A stretch of DNA of 8,840 bases from Moraxellaceae bacterium (GTDB taxonomy: Bacteria > Pseudomonadota > Gammaproteobacteria > Pseudomonadales > UBA3067). Shown here piece after piece: positions 1 through 8,357 of the stretch; position 1 is the first letter of the stretch; each line of letters begins with the position of its first letter. The translations under genes were made by a program, and so were the position numbers. The stretch spans positions 902 to 9,741 of the forward strand of contig NVTH01000126.1 in assembly GCA_002401525.1 (NCBI GenBank). The letters run 5' to 3'. The notes under the pieces are model-generated. The model was not told the DNA's origin. It did not search any database and worked only from the letters and a program-made list of their open reading frames with translations.

Positions 1-41
1 TGTGGGGCAGGATTTAGGCTTGGGATTTTGAGTGATAGTAA

Positions 42-61
42 AATAAATCAATGGATTTATT
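42..61. promoter_or_regulatory. Inverted repeat upstream of the protease gene
   Basis: The sequence is AATAAATC-AATG-GATTTATT, a perfect 8-bp inverted repeat with a 4-bp spacer. It ends against the candidate -35 element of the protease promoter, where a repressor or activator site could lie. The same two half-sites, without the spacer, form the palindrome at the kinase start (8236-8251). The arms are AT-rich, so chance is possible and a binding role is inference only. Confidence 0.3.
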
Positions 62-88
62 GGTTATTTGTGCTGCGGTTCGTTTAAT
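60..88 (+). promoter_or_regulatory. Candidate sigma-70 promoter of the protease gene
   Basis: A TTGGTT element at 60-65 and a TTTAAT element at 83-88 are separated by 17 bp. The -10 matches the consensus at five of six positions, but the -35 matches only in its TTG. Transcription would begin near position 95, which gives a short leader if translation starts at the ATG at 113. The call is by eye. Confidence 0.3.
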
Positions 89-112
89 TTAACCATGAAT
101 AAGTGGGGTTTT

Positions 113-1243
113 ATGGGTCATCAGAAAGTGCTTAAAATTCACAACAATCACATCGTTCACGCCGCGTGGGTCCGTAACGCGGTACTGGTCCGAAGAGTAG
201 CAGCAATATGTTGGCTAGTGATTACGCTGGCAGGGGCCAATGCCTGGGCTGAGCAAGTGGATTACGGGTCCTTTAAAACAGAGGATGAGGCCAATAATAT
301 TGAAATATTTCAGCAAGCCAGTCCGGCGGTGGTGTATGTCACCAATACTCAGTTGCAGAGAGATTTCTTTTCATTAAATATCATGGAGATCCCTCAAGGT
401 TCTGGGAGCGGTTTTATTTGGGATCAACAGGGTCATATTGTCACTAATTTCCATGTCATTCAGGGCGCTAATCGAATCACTATTACGTTGCAGGATCACA
501 GTGAATGGGAAGCTGAATTAGTCGGGGCAGCGCCTGGAAAAGACCTGGCGGTATTGAAAATTAAGGCCCCTTTAGAAAAGCTCAAAACTTTGCCTCTAGG
601 GGATTCTAAATTATTGCAAGTAGGGCGCAAGGTGTTGGCAATTGGTAATCCATTTGGTTTGGATACTACGCTAACCGTCGGTGTCGTGAGTGCCTTGGGG
701 CGCGAAATTGATTCCATCACGCAGCGTAAGATCAAAGGCGTTATTCAAACGGACGCGGCAATTAATCCCGGTAATTCTGGAGGCCCGTTGTTAAATTCGT
801 TAGGTCAGTTGGTCGGTGTGAATACAGCGATTTACAGTCCCAGTGGCGTGAGTGTAGGCATTGGATTCGCTATTCCCGCAAATACTGTGTCGAAGATTGT
901 GCCGCAGTTAATTCAATACGGCAGAGTGTATCGACCGGTATTGGGGATTGAAACTGCGACCGATAATTGGATCAAACGTTATCAAGTCAAAGGCGTGCCG
1001 GTGGTGAGAGTTCAACGAGGCTCCGGTGCAGAAAAAGCCGGTCTCAAAGGAGTACGCAAAAATCGTCTTGGGGATTTATTGTTTGGGGATATTATCGTCG
1101 CCGTGGATAACGTGCCGGTGCGTTCGAATGATGAATTATTAACGGTACTGGAACGCCATAAAATTGGTGATGTGGTGACCGTGCATTCGGATCGAGATCG
1201 AGAAATTTTGGAATTTAAGATTGAGTTATTGGCGCCAGAATAA
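113..1243 (+). CDS. Exported HtrA/Deg-family serine protease with one PDZ domain
   Basis: This is a trypsin-like protease of family S1C, which degrades or cleaves misfolded or regulatory envelope proteins. From the ATG at 113 it has 376 residues. A hydrophobic segment after VLVRR (about residues 29-45) ends in ANAWA-EQ, a good signal peptidase site, so the product is probably periplasmic; an uncleaved DegS-like anchor is the alternative. The catalytic triad is complete: His114 (TNFHV), Asp144 (GKDLAVLKI) and Ser222 in GNSGGP. One PDZ domain spans about 272-370 (RPVLGIE to GDIIVAVDN). One PDZ and the length recall DegS, but the VVYVTN, PQGSGSGF and TAIYSPSG motifs and the long PDZ insert look more like chloroplast and cyanobacterial Deg1. 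The start at 113 is chosen because GTGGGG lies four bases upstream and the candidate promoter fits; ATG 95 and TTG 68 are in frame but lack a ribosome binding site. The gene is convergent with the kinase gene. Confidence 0.93.
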   Translation: MGHQKVLKIHNNHIVHAAWVRNAVLVRRVAAICWLVITLAGANAWAEQVDYGSFKTEDEANNIEIFQQASPAVVYVTNTQLQRDFFSLNIMEIPQGSGSGFIWDQQGHIVTNFHVIQGANRITITLQDHSEWEAELVGAAPGKDLAVLKIKAPLEKLKTLPLGDSKLLQVGRKVLAIGNPFGLDTTLTVGVVSALGREIDSITQRKIKGVIQTDAAINPGNSGGPLLNSLGQLVGVNTAIYSPSGVSVGIGFAIPANTVSKIVPQLIQYGRVYRPVLGIETATDNWIKRYQVKGVPVVRVQRGSGAEKAGLKGVRKNRLGDLLFGDIIVAVDNVPVRSNDELLTVLERHKIGDVVTVHSDRDREILEFKIELLAPE

Positions 1244-1262
1244 AGTAACGATCGATATGCTC

Positions 1263-1339
1263 GTGCTCCTCCGTGATTCTTGTGCTCCTCCGTGATTCTT
1301 GTGCTCCTCCGTGATTCTTGCGCTCTCCGCCATTTTCGC
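1263..1339. repeat. Three exact 19-bp tandem repeats plus a decayed fourth
   Basis: GTGCTCCTCCGTGATTCTT occurs three times head to tail at 1263-1281, 1282-1300 and 1301-1319. A fourth, diverged copy at 1320-1339 begins GCGCTCTCCGCC. The array starts about 20 bp after the protease stop. There are no spacers, so this is not CRISPR. It may be part of one compound intergenic repeat with the inverted pair that follows. Confidence 0.85.
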
Positions 1340-1340
1340 G

Positions 1341-1349
1341 CCCCCCCCC
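1341..1349. repeat. C9 homopolymer run
   Basis: Nine consecutive C residues sit at the outer edge of the left inverted-repeat arm and overlap its last five bases. The run is intergenic, so length changes would not alter a protein. It is a likely place for slippage or sequencing error. Confidence 0.8.
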
Positions 1350-1538
1350 GTCATTCCCGCGAAGGCGGGAATCCATGTTGTTCAATACACCAGTGTTTGG
1401 CATCCCAAGTTTAAGGTTTAATGCGCAAAGCTTAGATCTCGACCCGTTGGATAAGCGTTCTTTTAAAATGGAGTGGTTAGGTAAATTGGATTGTAATTTA
1501 AACTGGATGGATTCCCGCCTTCGCGGGAATGACGGGGG
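1345..1538. repeat. Paired dRS3/REP-like inverted repeats around 130 bp of unique DNA
   Basis: Positions 1345-1376 and 1507-1538 are perfect 32-bp reverse complements. Each arm contains its own 20-bp palindrome, ATTCCCGCGAAGGCGGGAAT at 1353-1372 and its complement at 1511-1530, with 8-bp stems and a 4-base loop. This fits the ATTCCC(N8)GGGAAT consensus described for neisserial dRS3 repeats; similar palindromes are common between genes in proteobacteria. The 130-bp centre (1377-1506) shows no transposase, RNA gene or convincing frame. The arms lack a downstream T-run, so they are not classical terminators, though the position between convergent genes could suit transcript-end protection. A non-autonomous mobile element is another possibility; no clear target-site duplication is visible. 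Confidence 0.8.
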
Positions 1539-1626
1539 AGCGTTGGAATCACTGGGGGGTGAGGAAATCGCTGGGGTGCGTGTCGATAAGGGACGAGCGT
1601 GCTTATTGATGGCTAGATCAGTGAGG

Positions 1627-4600
1627 TTAGCGCTCAACGCGAATGGCTTGCGCTAATGCAGCTTCTAAATCAGAACGTACAATGGGTTTTGTTAATACCG
1701 AATCCATGCCGTGAGCAATGCACTTATCTCTATTTTCTGCCATTGCGTGAGCGGTCAAAGCAATAATTTTAATCGGAGACAGTTTCATTTCCTGTTCATG
1801 TTTTCGAATTGCGGCGGAACATTGATAGCCGTCCATTTCTGGCATTTCGCAATCCATTAATATCAAGTCATAATGATCATCGTTGACCGCTTCAACAAAA
1901 GAAGACAATGCCTTCATTCCGTTTTCAGAGACCTGCACGGTTGCTCCGTAGTTTTGCAACAAACGACTAATGACTAATTGATTTACTTTGTTGTCTTCAG
2001 CGACCAGGATACGCTTGCCCTGCAAAAAGGTATTGCGTGCTGATTTTTCTTGATCGTTATTTTGAGCCGGGGCTGAGCGCTGTAAAATAATATCATGGGA
2101 ACGGATAAAGGCGGTGATCGAAAGCGGGCGCTCTAACATGAATGCGTTGCGGTGAGATTGATGATCGAAAATTTCAGTGTTGATCGGATAATTGGGTTCT
2201 GAGAAATAGATTATTTTGATTGAATTATTGTGTAGATGTTTTTTTACCAGAGCCCCAAAGTGCTCAAAGGCTAGCTCTGGATTGTACAAGCTATGAATGA
2301 AAATCAGTGCGTGTTGGTCTTCTGTTACTTTGGGTTGAATGAAATTTCCACTGTTCTGATAAACGATGGAAAATTGTTGAGTATCGAGCCCGTGATCTAA
2401 AGTAATCGCCAGTTGTTGATTGTCAGTGAAAACATAGCCGCTAAACGATACAGAAGCGCTGGATGGGGGCACAGTATTTGAAAGAGGACTAGTAACTGAT
2501 GGCGGGTCAGTTTTTGACTGAGGTATAGTTGAGGGGGCAGGTTGATTCGAGCTGTTGTCGATTTGCAATGGATTGTCGAGTTGTAATGAATTGGCGATTT
2601 GCAATGGTATAGTAAACCAAAAATTCGAACCTTCGCCTGGTACACTGGTTAAACCTATCTCTCCCCCCATCAACTCAGATAATTTTTTGCAGATCGATAA
2701 ACCCAATCCGGTACCGCCAAATTTTCGAGAGGTGCTGCTGTCGGCTTGTTCGTAGGATTTGAATAGTTTTGCTTGTCCTGCTTGATCAATACCAATGCCT
2801 GAATCTTTGATGGAGAATAGCGCAAAGGGAATCCCCTGTTCCATTTTAACTACCTCAAGCTCTAAACGAATAAAGCCTTTGGAGGTGAATTTGAATGCAT
2901 TACCCACCAAGTTCATCAGCACTTGACGTATACGCGTAGGATCTCCGAGTAAGATAAGAGGAATGTCGTCGCTAACACTAGTCACCAATTCCACCGTGTT
3001 CTCAGAGGAACGAATGGAGAATAGGCTAATGGCCTCATCCAATAGATCTCGAATGGGAATTTCGATGCTTTCGATGTCCATCTTTCCTGATTCGATTTTC
3101 GAATAATCAAGAATGTCATTGATAATTTCGATTAATGAAACCCCTGAGTCTGCAATGACTTTGACGTAATGGGATTGCATTGAGTCTAATTTGGTATCTT
3201 TCAATAATTCAGCAATCCCTAATACGCCGTTCATCGGGGTGCGTATTTCATGACTCATGTTGGCTAGGAATTGGCTTTTCGCTTGGGCTGCTGCTTCTGC
3301 GCGTTCTTTTTCTAAAGCCAGTTGAGCGTTGCGCTTTTTGCTAGTGATGTCTTTGATGACACCGTCTAAGCGATTTGGATTTCCGTCGTCGTCGAGTATG
3401 AGAGTGACGCTGTATAAGACGTCGATTATGCTGCGATCTTTTTTGTACATCTGGGTTTCGAAGTCCACCACGCCGCCTTGGTCGGTGATATGTTCGCGCA
3501 GCAGCTTCCAGTCATTAGAGGAGACGTAGGCTTTATTTGTGTTGCTGCCGAGGTGCTCTCGCACCTCACTAAAACTTTGGAAGCCTAGCATGGTGATGAG
3601 GGCTGGATTGCAAAGTATGGGTTGTGCTTCGATATCGGCCTGAAACAGGCCTTCTATTGCATTTTCAAACAGTCCTCGATATTGGTCCTCTGACTTTTTA
3701 ACCGAGGAATAGAGGCGCGCGTTTTCAATCGCGATTGCTCCTTGTGAGCCAATGATGTCTAATATTTTGGTTTGTTCTTGGGTGAACGAACCTTCGATGC
3801 TGTGATGTTCTGCGTAAACAATGGCGGTTAAATTACCTTTGTATTTAATGGGCATGCAGAGTACTGATTTCACTTGATTTTCATTCAGGTGCGGGTCTAA
3901 ACCGTATTGGGGGTCTTGCCAGGCGTTATCCAAAATAACTGATTGTCCGCTGGTGACAACGTAGCGAATGACGCTATTGGCTAGAGGGGCCGCGTCAGAG
4001 AGAAGGTACGGTTTAAAATTATTAACGCCTTGAACCGACTGATGCGATTTTATCATCCAGCCTTTACTTTCTTGTAATAATAAATATGTATCTTGGGCAC
4101 CGGCATTTTCCATTAAAAAATGCGTCAGCTTTTTGATTAAACTGGTGAGGTTCATCTCACTTGACAGGGCACGATAGGTTTTAACCAGTGAGATGCTATC
4201 AAACGCAATGCCACTTGTTTGACTTGAATCAGTCGCTGATTGGGTGGAGTAAGTGGGGCGGTTTACTGTAGTGCCATGGGTGTTGTTATGGGTGTTGTTA
4301 TGGATGTTGTTATGGATGCTGTTATGGATATTGTTATCGGCGTGGTTTAATTGACTAATATTAAATTCATTTTTAAGTGCGGCTACTTTTTCAGAGGCCC
4401 CCCAAAGGTGAAAGGTGCGCAGCGCAAGGCGTATGTAGTATTGCCCTGTTCGTTGATTATTTAAGCCGCAATAGAATCGCGCGGTACATTCCTCAGAGAT
4501 TGCTTGCTCGTAGAGAATTTTGCTTTTTTCTGCGTAGTCGATTGCTGTTTCATAGAGCTCTGATGCAGTTTTTATCTTTCCCTTGGCCCGATGACATTCC

Positions 4601-7600
4601 GCCTCCACTAAATAGTATTTGTGTGCATTGGTGGGTTCGCAATGCTTCCTGTATTTATTTAATTTACCCTTATAAAAACCTATTTTTAGCCAGGCTATCC
4701 TTCTTTGTATAAAATTTAATTCAGGAAGTAGTCGAAGATACGAAAGGGCGGCTAAAAAATAGAATGTGGGCAAGTAGACAAGAGAAATTGAGGCTTTTAA
4801 ATATTTTTCATTGTTTTTACAAAGAAAAAATAATTGGCCTCTCTCGTCAAATAGGTAGGCGGCCATTAGCTTATGAATATGTATACATGAGAGCATTACT
4901 TCATTGTTTTCGCTCCGATAACGCGGTAAAGCTTCCGTTTCGTCAAGAAAATCACCCACTAGACTGCTTTTTCTAGCAACTGGGTGGGTCAGGTTATGGA
5001 CCAGCTGCTGGAGCTGGTAGATTTGTTCCACATTAAGTTCTTGGTTTAATTCTCGGGCTACTTGGTTGGCTTGTACCATGCTCTTAGCCACTTGCTGTAA
5101 GTTTTTTCCGCTGAAATAATCGCAATAAACCGAGATTAGATAACAAGTAGCGGCGACCTCGAGAGCCCCTGATTCAAGTGCAAGATTGTAGGCTTCCATG
5201 CACGGTTCGATGCTATTGGAAATAGGTTCTTGCCAGTGGTTGACCAAAAAATAGTGGCTAAATATGGCGCGAGGAATAATTGTTTTCGCTGAGTATTTTT
5301 CAGCGATTTTAATGCCCATTTCGCTGAACGCTTTGCCTTCGTCGAAATTTTCAAGCACTCCGGTTAGCACGATGGAATAAATCGAGAATGAGTAGGAGGA
5401 TTCAGCGCTAATGCCATGTTTGATGGCAATTTGTATTGCCTTCAATCCTAGCACTAAGGTTAGATTTTGATTGAAAATATAGGCAGGCATGGAGATGACA
5501 GCGATAATTCGTTGAGCGAATAAGAGCTTTTGATCCGTCATCTCAGGAAGATCGTATAAATCTTTCGCCTTTCGCTTTCCTAATAAAAATTTTAATTTGA
5601 GAAGTTCGAACACTACATCGAACAATGACGCATTTAAATTGACCTTTAATCCAAGCTCTTTGAGTGATTCTAATCCTAAGGTGATTGATCTTTCGGTCTT
5701 ATTTTGTGAGCACAGTGATTGAACTAATACCATCCTGACCGGTAAAGAGTCGATAATGTCTTGGGAATTTGTAATGACTCTATTGGCCGATTGCTCCATT
5801 AGCGTGTAATTTGCGTTAAGGTAAGCGATTTCCGTCACTTCAGAAAGAACGCTTAAATGGAGCGCATAGAATTCCTGGTTCCAATCCTCTGATAATAGGG
5901 ATTGAGCGATGGAAATGTAGTTTTCAGCTGATTTATAGGACGTGCTATTTTTTGCTTTCTGAGCCGCTTTGAGATTTAAATTGGCTTTTAAAAGTGTATT
6001 TTCATCACTGGGGGTGATGTGAATGTTGAAATTATTGGTGATGTCGAATATGTCTAAGTCTAAATTGTGACGATTTTGCTCATAGAGATACCAGCCTAAT
6101 TTTTCATGGACGGTGTGTTTTTCGTCTAAATCCAAAAATCCATAGGCGGATTGTTGGATTCTATCGTGGGCAAATCGATATTCAATCTTTATGTTGTTGC
6201 GTAATAGTTTTTCTATTTCGAGCGAGCTGAGTTCTAAAATTTGGAGCTTTAAATCACTAGGAATAATGAACCCTTCTACAGAAGCTTCACGTAAGGTAAT
6301 CGCGGTGCTCGCAAGGTCTAATCCCAATATATGCGCTAATGCGCCTATTTCAAATCGATTGCTAATGCACGACGCAACCGCGAGTATATGTTGGGTGGAT
6401 TTGGATAACAGGCTAATTCGACTGGTCAAGAAGTCCACTACATTGTCAGTGAAATCCGCCTGCTTGATGTGTTCAATATCCCAAGTCCAAATGCCTTGCT
6501 GTGAATCAAATAAAATAAGCTTGTCGTTATAGAGCGATTTTAAAAACTCTTCGTTAAAAAACGGATTACCGTCGGTTTTGCTAGAAACTAATTGTGCCAG
6601 TTCATGTACTTTATCGAATGGGTGGAAGAGTGCGTCGGCTAATTGCTGCTGAATGTCGTTAGGTTCTAATTTATTGAGTTTAATGCAGTTAAGACGAATG
6701 TCTTGCTCGGTAATGCTGTCAATGAGTTGTTGAAGAGGGTGGGAAACACTCACTTCATTGTCTCGGTAGGCACCCATTAAGAAGAGGTAATCGGTGGATC
6801 TGCTTTGCAGCAATATTTTTAATAGACTAAGGGACGAGCTATCAGCCCACTGTAAGTCGTCCAGAAAAATTACTAAAGGATGTTCTTTTCGGCAGAATAC
6901 TTTAATAAATCGGCGGAAGGCTATTTTAAATCGGTTTTGCGCTTCTGTTGGGGGTAATGTTTCGGGAGGCGCTTGTTGCCCTACGATTAACTCCAAGTCA
7001 GGGATGACATCAGTAATGACATTGACCCCAGAACCCACCGCTGTTTCGATTTCCATTTTCCAGTAGTTGAGTCTTTTTTCACCTTCTGAGAGAAGTTGTC
7101 TAATTAATAGAGCGAAAGTAGTAGTAATTGCGGAAAAAGGAGTTTCTTTTTTATATTGGTCGTATTTTCCACTGATAAAATAGCCCCTTTGTTTAGTGAG
7201 AGGCTTGTAAATTTCGCGTACTAATGCAGTTTTTCCAATCCCCGAATAGCCGCAAATAAAAGTCGCTTCACGGTCGCCTTGGCTTACCCGATCAAAGCTT
7301 TCTAGTACGCTCTTGATTTCTTTATCTCGGCCATAAAGTTTTTGAGGTACATGGAATCGATCGGGAATGTCATGTTGAGCGATGTCAAACTCAGCAATGG
7401 TGCCGGTTTGATTGTATAGATCTAGGCATCGCTCTAAATCAGCCTTGATACCCCACGTGCCTTGGTAACGATCGTCGGCGGACTTCGCTAGTAATTTTGC
7501 GACTATATTAGACAGGGGTTGTGGGATCGAGGGATTTAATTGGCTGACCTGGGGTGCTGTTTTCGCAATATGGCCATGAATGATTTCGATGGGATCATCG

Positions 7601-8235
7601 GATTCAAAAGGGGTATGTCCCGTGAGCAATTCAAAAAAAGTAGCGCCTAGAGAATAAAAATCGCTTCGGTAGTCAATGGTACGATTCATTCGTCCCGATT
7701 GCTCGGGGGCAACGTAAGGTAAAGTGCCTTCTATTGATGAAGGGCTACTTAAGGGGGTGTTTTCTTTCGGTAGTTGGGAGGCGATTCCGAAATCGATAAT
7801 TTTTAATTGGCCATTATCAGAATTGTAAATGATATTGGAGGGGTTAATGTCTTTATGAATCACCCTTGCTTGGTGTATGGTCGCGAGGCCTTCCACGATA
7901 TGAATTGAAATCCGCAGGATTTCATTTAAATCGCTGAGTTGATTACGGCCCATTAGCGTGGTTAAGGATTCACCTTCGATGTCCTCAATAATAAGCGAGC
8001 AATTGTCTGTTTCTTGGATAATATCTAGAATTTTTATGACTTTATTGTCATTGATTAAAGTGGCGATTTCATATTCATGTTTTAGCCGCCCTAGAGATTC
8101 GATGTTATAGTTTTCAGGATTGATGCTCTTTAAAATAACCGGTTGATTATCGGAAATACGGCGGGCTTCATAAACGACACTGCTGTGACTCGTGTGTTTA
8201 AGATGCAATGTTTGATAACCGACTACTACGTTCAT
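1627..8235 (-). CDS. Giant Ser/Thr kinase-ATPase-GAF-PAS-hybrid histidine kinase
   Basis: A 2202-residue multi-domain signalling protein, probably cytoplasmic since no membrane segment or signal peptide is seen. Domains in order are a Ser/Thr kinase-like domain (about 7-265; K36, catalytic HKD Asp129, DFG 148-150, APE 176-178), an AAA/STAND-type ATPase (about 298-560; Walker A GYSGIGKT 329-336, Walker B ending at Asp459-Asp460), a long TPR-like helical region (about 745-1290), GAF (about 1355-1505), PAS (about 1515-1632), HisKA (His1662 in [10 protein letters not shown]), HATPase (N box near Asn1775, DSGIGID 1811-1817, GGTGLGL 1840-1846), a degenerate receiver (about 1930-2045) and an intact receiver (about 2073-2200; Asp2128, Thr2161, Lys2183). 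The architecture matches known kinase-ATPase-histidine kinase fusions such as cyanobacterial HstK and fission-yeast Mak2/Mak3. The kinase glycine loop is missing. Phosphorelay from His1662 to Asp2128 is expected; the partner and signal are unknown. The ATG at 8235 lacks a Shine-Dalgarno sequence. Confidence 0.96.
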   Translation of the reverse strand: MNVVVGYQTLHLKHTSHSSVVYEARRISDNQPVILKSINPENYNIESLGRLKHEYEIATLINDNKVIKILDIIQETDNCSLIIEDIEGESLTTLMGRNQLSDLNEILRISIHIVEGLATIHQARVIHKDINPSNIIYNSDNGQLKIIDFGIASQLPKENTPLSSPSSIEGTLPYVAPEQSGRMNRTIDYRSDFYSLGATFFELLTGHTPFESDDPIEIIHGHIAKTAPQVSQLNPSIPQPLSNIVAKLLAKSADDRYQGTWGIKADLERCLDLYNQTGTIAEFDIAQHDIPDRFHVPQKLYGRDKEIKSVLESFDRVSQGDREATFICGYSGIGKTALVREIYKPLTKQRGYFISGKYDQYKKETPFSAITTTFALLIRQLLSEGEKRLNYWKMEIETAVGSGVNVITDVIPDLELIVGQQAPPETLPPTEAQNRFKIAFRRFIKVFCRKEHPLVIFLDDLQWADSSSLSLLKILLQSRSTDYLFLMGAYRDNEVSVSHPLQQLIDSITEQDIRLNCIKLNKLEPNDIQQQLADALFHPFDKVHELAQLVSSKTDGNPFFNEEFLKSLYNDKLILFDSQQGIWTWDIEHIKQADFTDNVVDFLTSRISLLSKSTQHILAVASCISNRFEIGALAHILGLDLASTAITLREASVEGFIIPSDLKLQILELSSLEIEKLLRNNIKIEYRFAHDRIQQSAYGFLDLDEKHTVHEKLGWYLYEQNRHNLDLDIFDITNNFNIHITPSDENTLLKANLNLKAAQKAKNSTSYKSAENYISIAQSLLSEDWNQEFYALHLSVLSEVTEIAYLNANYTLMEQSANRVITNSQDIIDSLPVRMVLVQSLCSQNKTERSITLGLESLKELGLKVNLNASLFDVVFELLKLKFLLGKRKAKDLYDLPEMTDQKLLFAQRIIAVISMPAYIFNQNLTLVLGLKAIQIAIKHGISAESSYSFSIYSIVLTGVLENFDEGKAFSEMGIKIAEKYSAKTIIPRAIFSHYFLVNHWQEPISNSIEPCMEAYNLALESGALEVAATCYLISVYCDYFSGKNLQQVAKSMVQANQVARELNQELNVEQIYQLQQLVHNLTHPVARKSSLVGDFLDETEALPRYRSENNEVMLSCIHIHKLMAAYLFDERGQLFFLCKNNEKYLKASISLVYLPTFYFLAALSYLRLLPELNFIQRRIAWLKIGFYKGKLNKYRKHCEPTNAHKYYLVEAECHRAKGKIKTASELYETAIDYAEKSKILYEQAISEECTARFYCGLNNQRTGQYYIRLALRTFHLWGASEKVAALKNEFNISQLNHADNNIHNSIHNNIHNNTHNNTHGTTVNRPTYSTQSATDSSQTSGIAFDSISLVKTYRALSSEMNLTSLIKKLTHFLMENAGAQDTYLLLQESKGWMIKSHQSVQGVNNFKPYLLSDAAPLANSVIRYVVTSGQSVILDNAWQDPQYGLDPHLNENQVKSVLCMPIKYKGNLTAIVYAEHHSIEGSFTQEQTKILDIIGSQGAIAIENARLYSSVKKSEDQYRGLFENAIEGLFQADIEAQPILCNPALITMLGFQSFSEVREHLGSNTNKAYVSSNDWKLLREHITDQGGVVDFETQMYKKDRSIIDVLYSVTLILDDDGNPNRLDGVIKDITSKKRNAQLALEKERAEAAAQAKSQFLANMSHEIRTPMNGVLGIAELLKDTKLDSMQSHYVKVIADSGVSLIEIINDILDYSKIESGKMDIESIEIPIRDLLDEAISLFSIRSSENTVELVTSVSDDIPLILLGDPTRIRQVLMNLVGNAFKFTSKGFIRLELEVVKMEQGIPFALFSIKDSGIGIDQAGQAKLFKSYEQADSSTSRKFGGTGLGLSICKKLSELMGGEIGLTSVPGEGSNFWFTIPLQIANSLQLDNPLQIDNSSNQPAPSTIPQSKTDPPSVTSPLSNTVPPSSASVSFSGYVFTDNQQLAITLDHGLDTQQFSIVYQNSGNFIQPKVTEDQHALIFIHSLYNPELAFEHFGALVKKHLHNNSIKIIYFSEPNYPINTEIFDHQSHRNAFMLERPLSITAFIRSHDIILQRSAPAQNNDQEKSARNTFLQGKRILVAEDNKVNQLVISRLLQNYGATVQVSENGMKALSSFVEAVNDDHYDLILMDCEMPEMDGYQCSAAIRKHEQEMKLSPIKIIALTAHAMAENRDKCIAHGMDSVLTKPIVRSDLEAALAQAIRVER
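2554..2607 (-). repeat. Three 18-bp units coding (P/S)LQ(I/L)(A/D)N in the kinase linker
   Basis: Residues 1877-1894 of the kinase read [12 protein letters not shown] and PLQIDN, from three diverged 18-bp units. The first unit is also the end of the HATPase fold, which usually finishes with a phrase like FWFTIPL. The linker toward the degenerate receiver therefore seems to have grown by duplicating the domain's last strand. A proline/serine/threonine-rich stretch follows to about residue 1930. Confidence 0.75.
4276..4347 (-). repeat. In-frame 12-bp minisatellite coding His/Asn repeats
   Basis: Five 12-bp units and one diverged unit (plus-strand form ATGGGTGTTGTT) encode six tetrapeptides: [20 protein letters not shown] and NNTH, at residues 1297-1320 of the kinase. 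The run sits in the linker between the TPR-like region and the GAF domain. Because the unit is 12 bp, copy-number changes keep the frame. The first two plus-strand units are identical, which suggests recent expansion. Regular histidines could bind metal, but that is only a possibility. Confidence 0.9.
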
Positions 8236-8252
8236 AATAAATCGATTTATTA
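8235..8252. promoter_or_regulatory. 18-bp perfect palindrome touching the kinase start codon
   Basis: TAATAAATCGATTTATTA is perfectly self-complementary, and its last base on the minus strand is the A of the kinase ATG. It occupies the place where a Shine-Dalgarno sequence would be expected. As DNA it could be an operator; as RNA it could fold but without a proper loop. Its half-sites recur upstream of the protease at 42-61. The composition is AT-rich, so chance cannot be excluded. Confidence 0.4.
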
Positions 8253-8256
8253 AGCG

Positions 8257-8298
8257 CTATAGTTCATGGAGTTTAAGGTTCATGGGTTTAAAGTTCAT
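8257..8298 (-). repeat. ATGAAC repeats in the kinase leader, forming a 13-codon frame
   Basis: ATGAAC occurs at 8298, 8283 and 8267 on the minus strand and again as the true kinase start at 8235. The steps are 15, 16 and 32 bp, and the 16-bp palindrome core fills the missing step. The copies at 8298 and 8283 are in frame with the kinase, but a TAG at 8259-8257 separates them from it, leaving the 13-residue frame MNFKPMNLKLHEL. This frame overlaps the stop of the 20-codon frame upstream by ATGA. No ribosome binding site precedes it, so any translation would be by coupling. Confidence 0.4.
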
Positions 8299-8314
8299 CG
8301 GGTGTATAATTCAA
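8287..8314 (-). promoter_or_regulatory. Weak candidate promoter for the kinase gene
   Basis: On the minus strand TTGAAT (8314-8309) and TTTAAA (8292-8287) are 16 bp apart; each matches the sigma-70 consensus at four of six positions. A transcript from here would begin about 45 bases before the kinase ATG and would exclude the 20-codon frame. The elements also lie inside the leader repeats, so they may be fortuitous. Confidence 0.2.
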
Positions 8315-8357
8315 GGAGCGTAGAGCCCATGACGAATTGATTAAGTAGGGGGGTCAT
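8295..8357 (-). CDS. Possible 20-codon leader peptide before the kinase
   Basis: The frame encodes MTPLLNQFVMGSTLLELYTR. Its main support is the ribosome binding site: AGGAG at 8369-8365, seven bases before the ATG, the strongest such site in the window. It begins in an ATGA overlap with the preceding 37-codon frame and ends in an ATGA overlap with the 13-codon frame. No amino-acid run typical of attenuation leaders is present. It could be a coupling peptide for the kinase, which has no binding site of its own, or a remnant of a degraded gene. I recognise no family. Confidence 0.3.
   Translation of the reverse strand: MTPLLNQFVMGSTLLELYTR

Larger units (their letters stand above)
1244..1626. 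other. Gene-free stretch between convergent stop codons
   Basis: This 383-bp stretch holds the tandem repeats, the C9 run and the inverted pair described separately. Open frames cross it on both strands, but their translations simply read through the repeats (for example arginine- and serine-rich versions of the palindrome) and they have no ribosome binding site or recognisable domain. Positions 1539-1626, next to the kinase stop, show no T-tailed hairpin on either strand. I find no intrinsic terminator for either gene. Confidence 0.7.

Noticed and set aside
68..112. Upstream TTG (68) or ATG (95) as the protease start
   Set aside because: Neither has a ribosome binding site, and both fall before or at the predicted transcription start; not fully excluded.
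1263..1339. CRISPR array
   Set aside because: The repeats are 19 bp and directly abutting, with no spacers and no cas genes nearby.
1345..1376. Intrinsic terminator of the protease gene
   Set aside because: The stem is strong but no T-run follows on either strand.
1560..1626. Terminator hairpin after the kinase stop (ATAAG/CTTAT)
   Set aside because: The stem is only five base pairs with a long loop and no T-run.
1215..1637. Minus-strand open frame of 140 codons across the same region
   Set aside because: Its sequence is a translation of the 19-bp array and the palindromes, and it overlaps the ends of both real genes.
1318..1656. Plus-strand open frame of 112 codons across the repeat region
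   Set aside because: It reads through both palindromic arms, has no ribosome binding site and runs antisense into the kinase gene.
4377..4712. Plus-strand open frame of 111 codons inside the kinase gene
   Set aside because: It is antisense to a clear, domain-bearing reading frame, has no binding site and no recognisable sequence.
6191..6532. Plus-strand open frame of 113 codons inside the kinase gene
   Set aside because: It is an antisense shadow of the segment after the ATPase domain, with no independent support.
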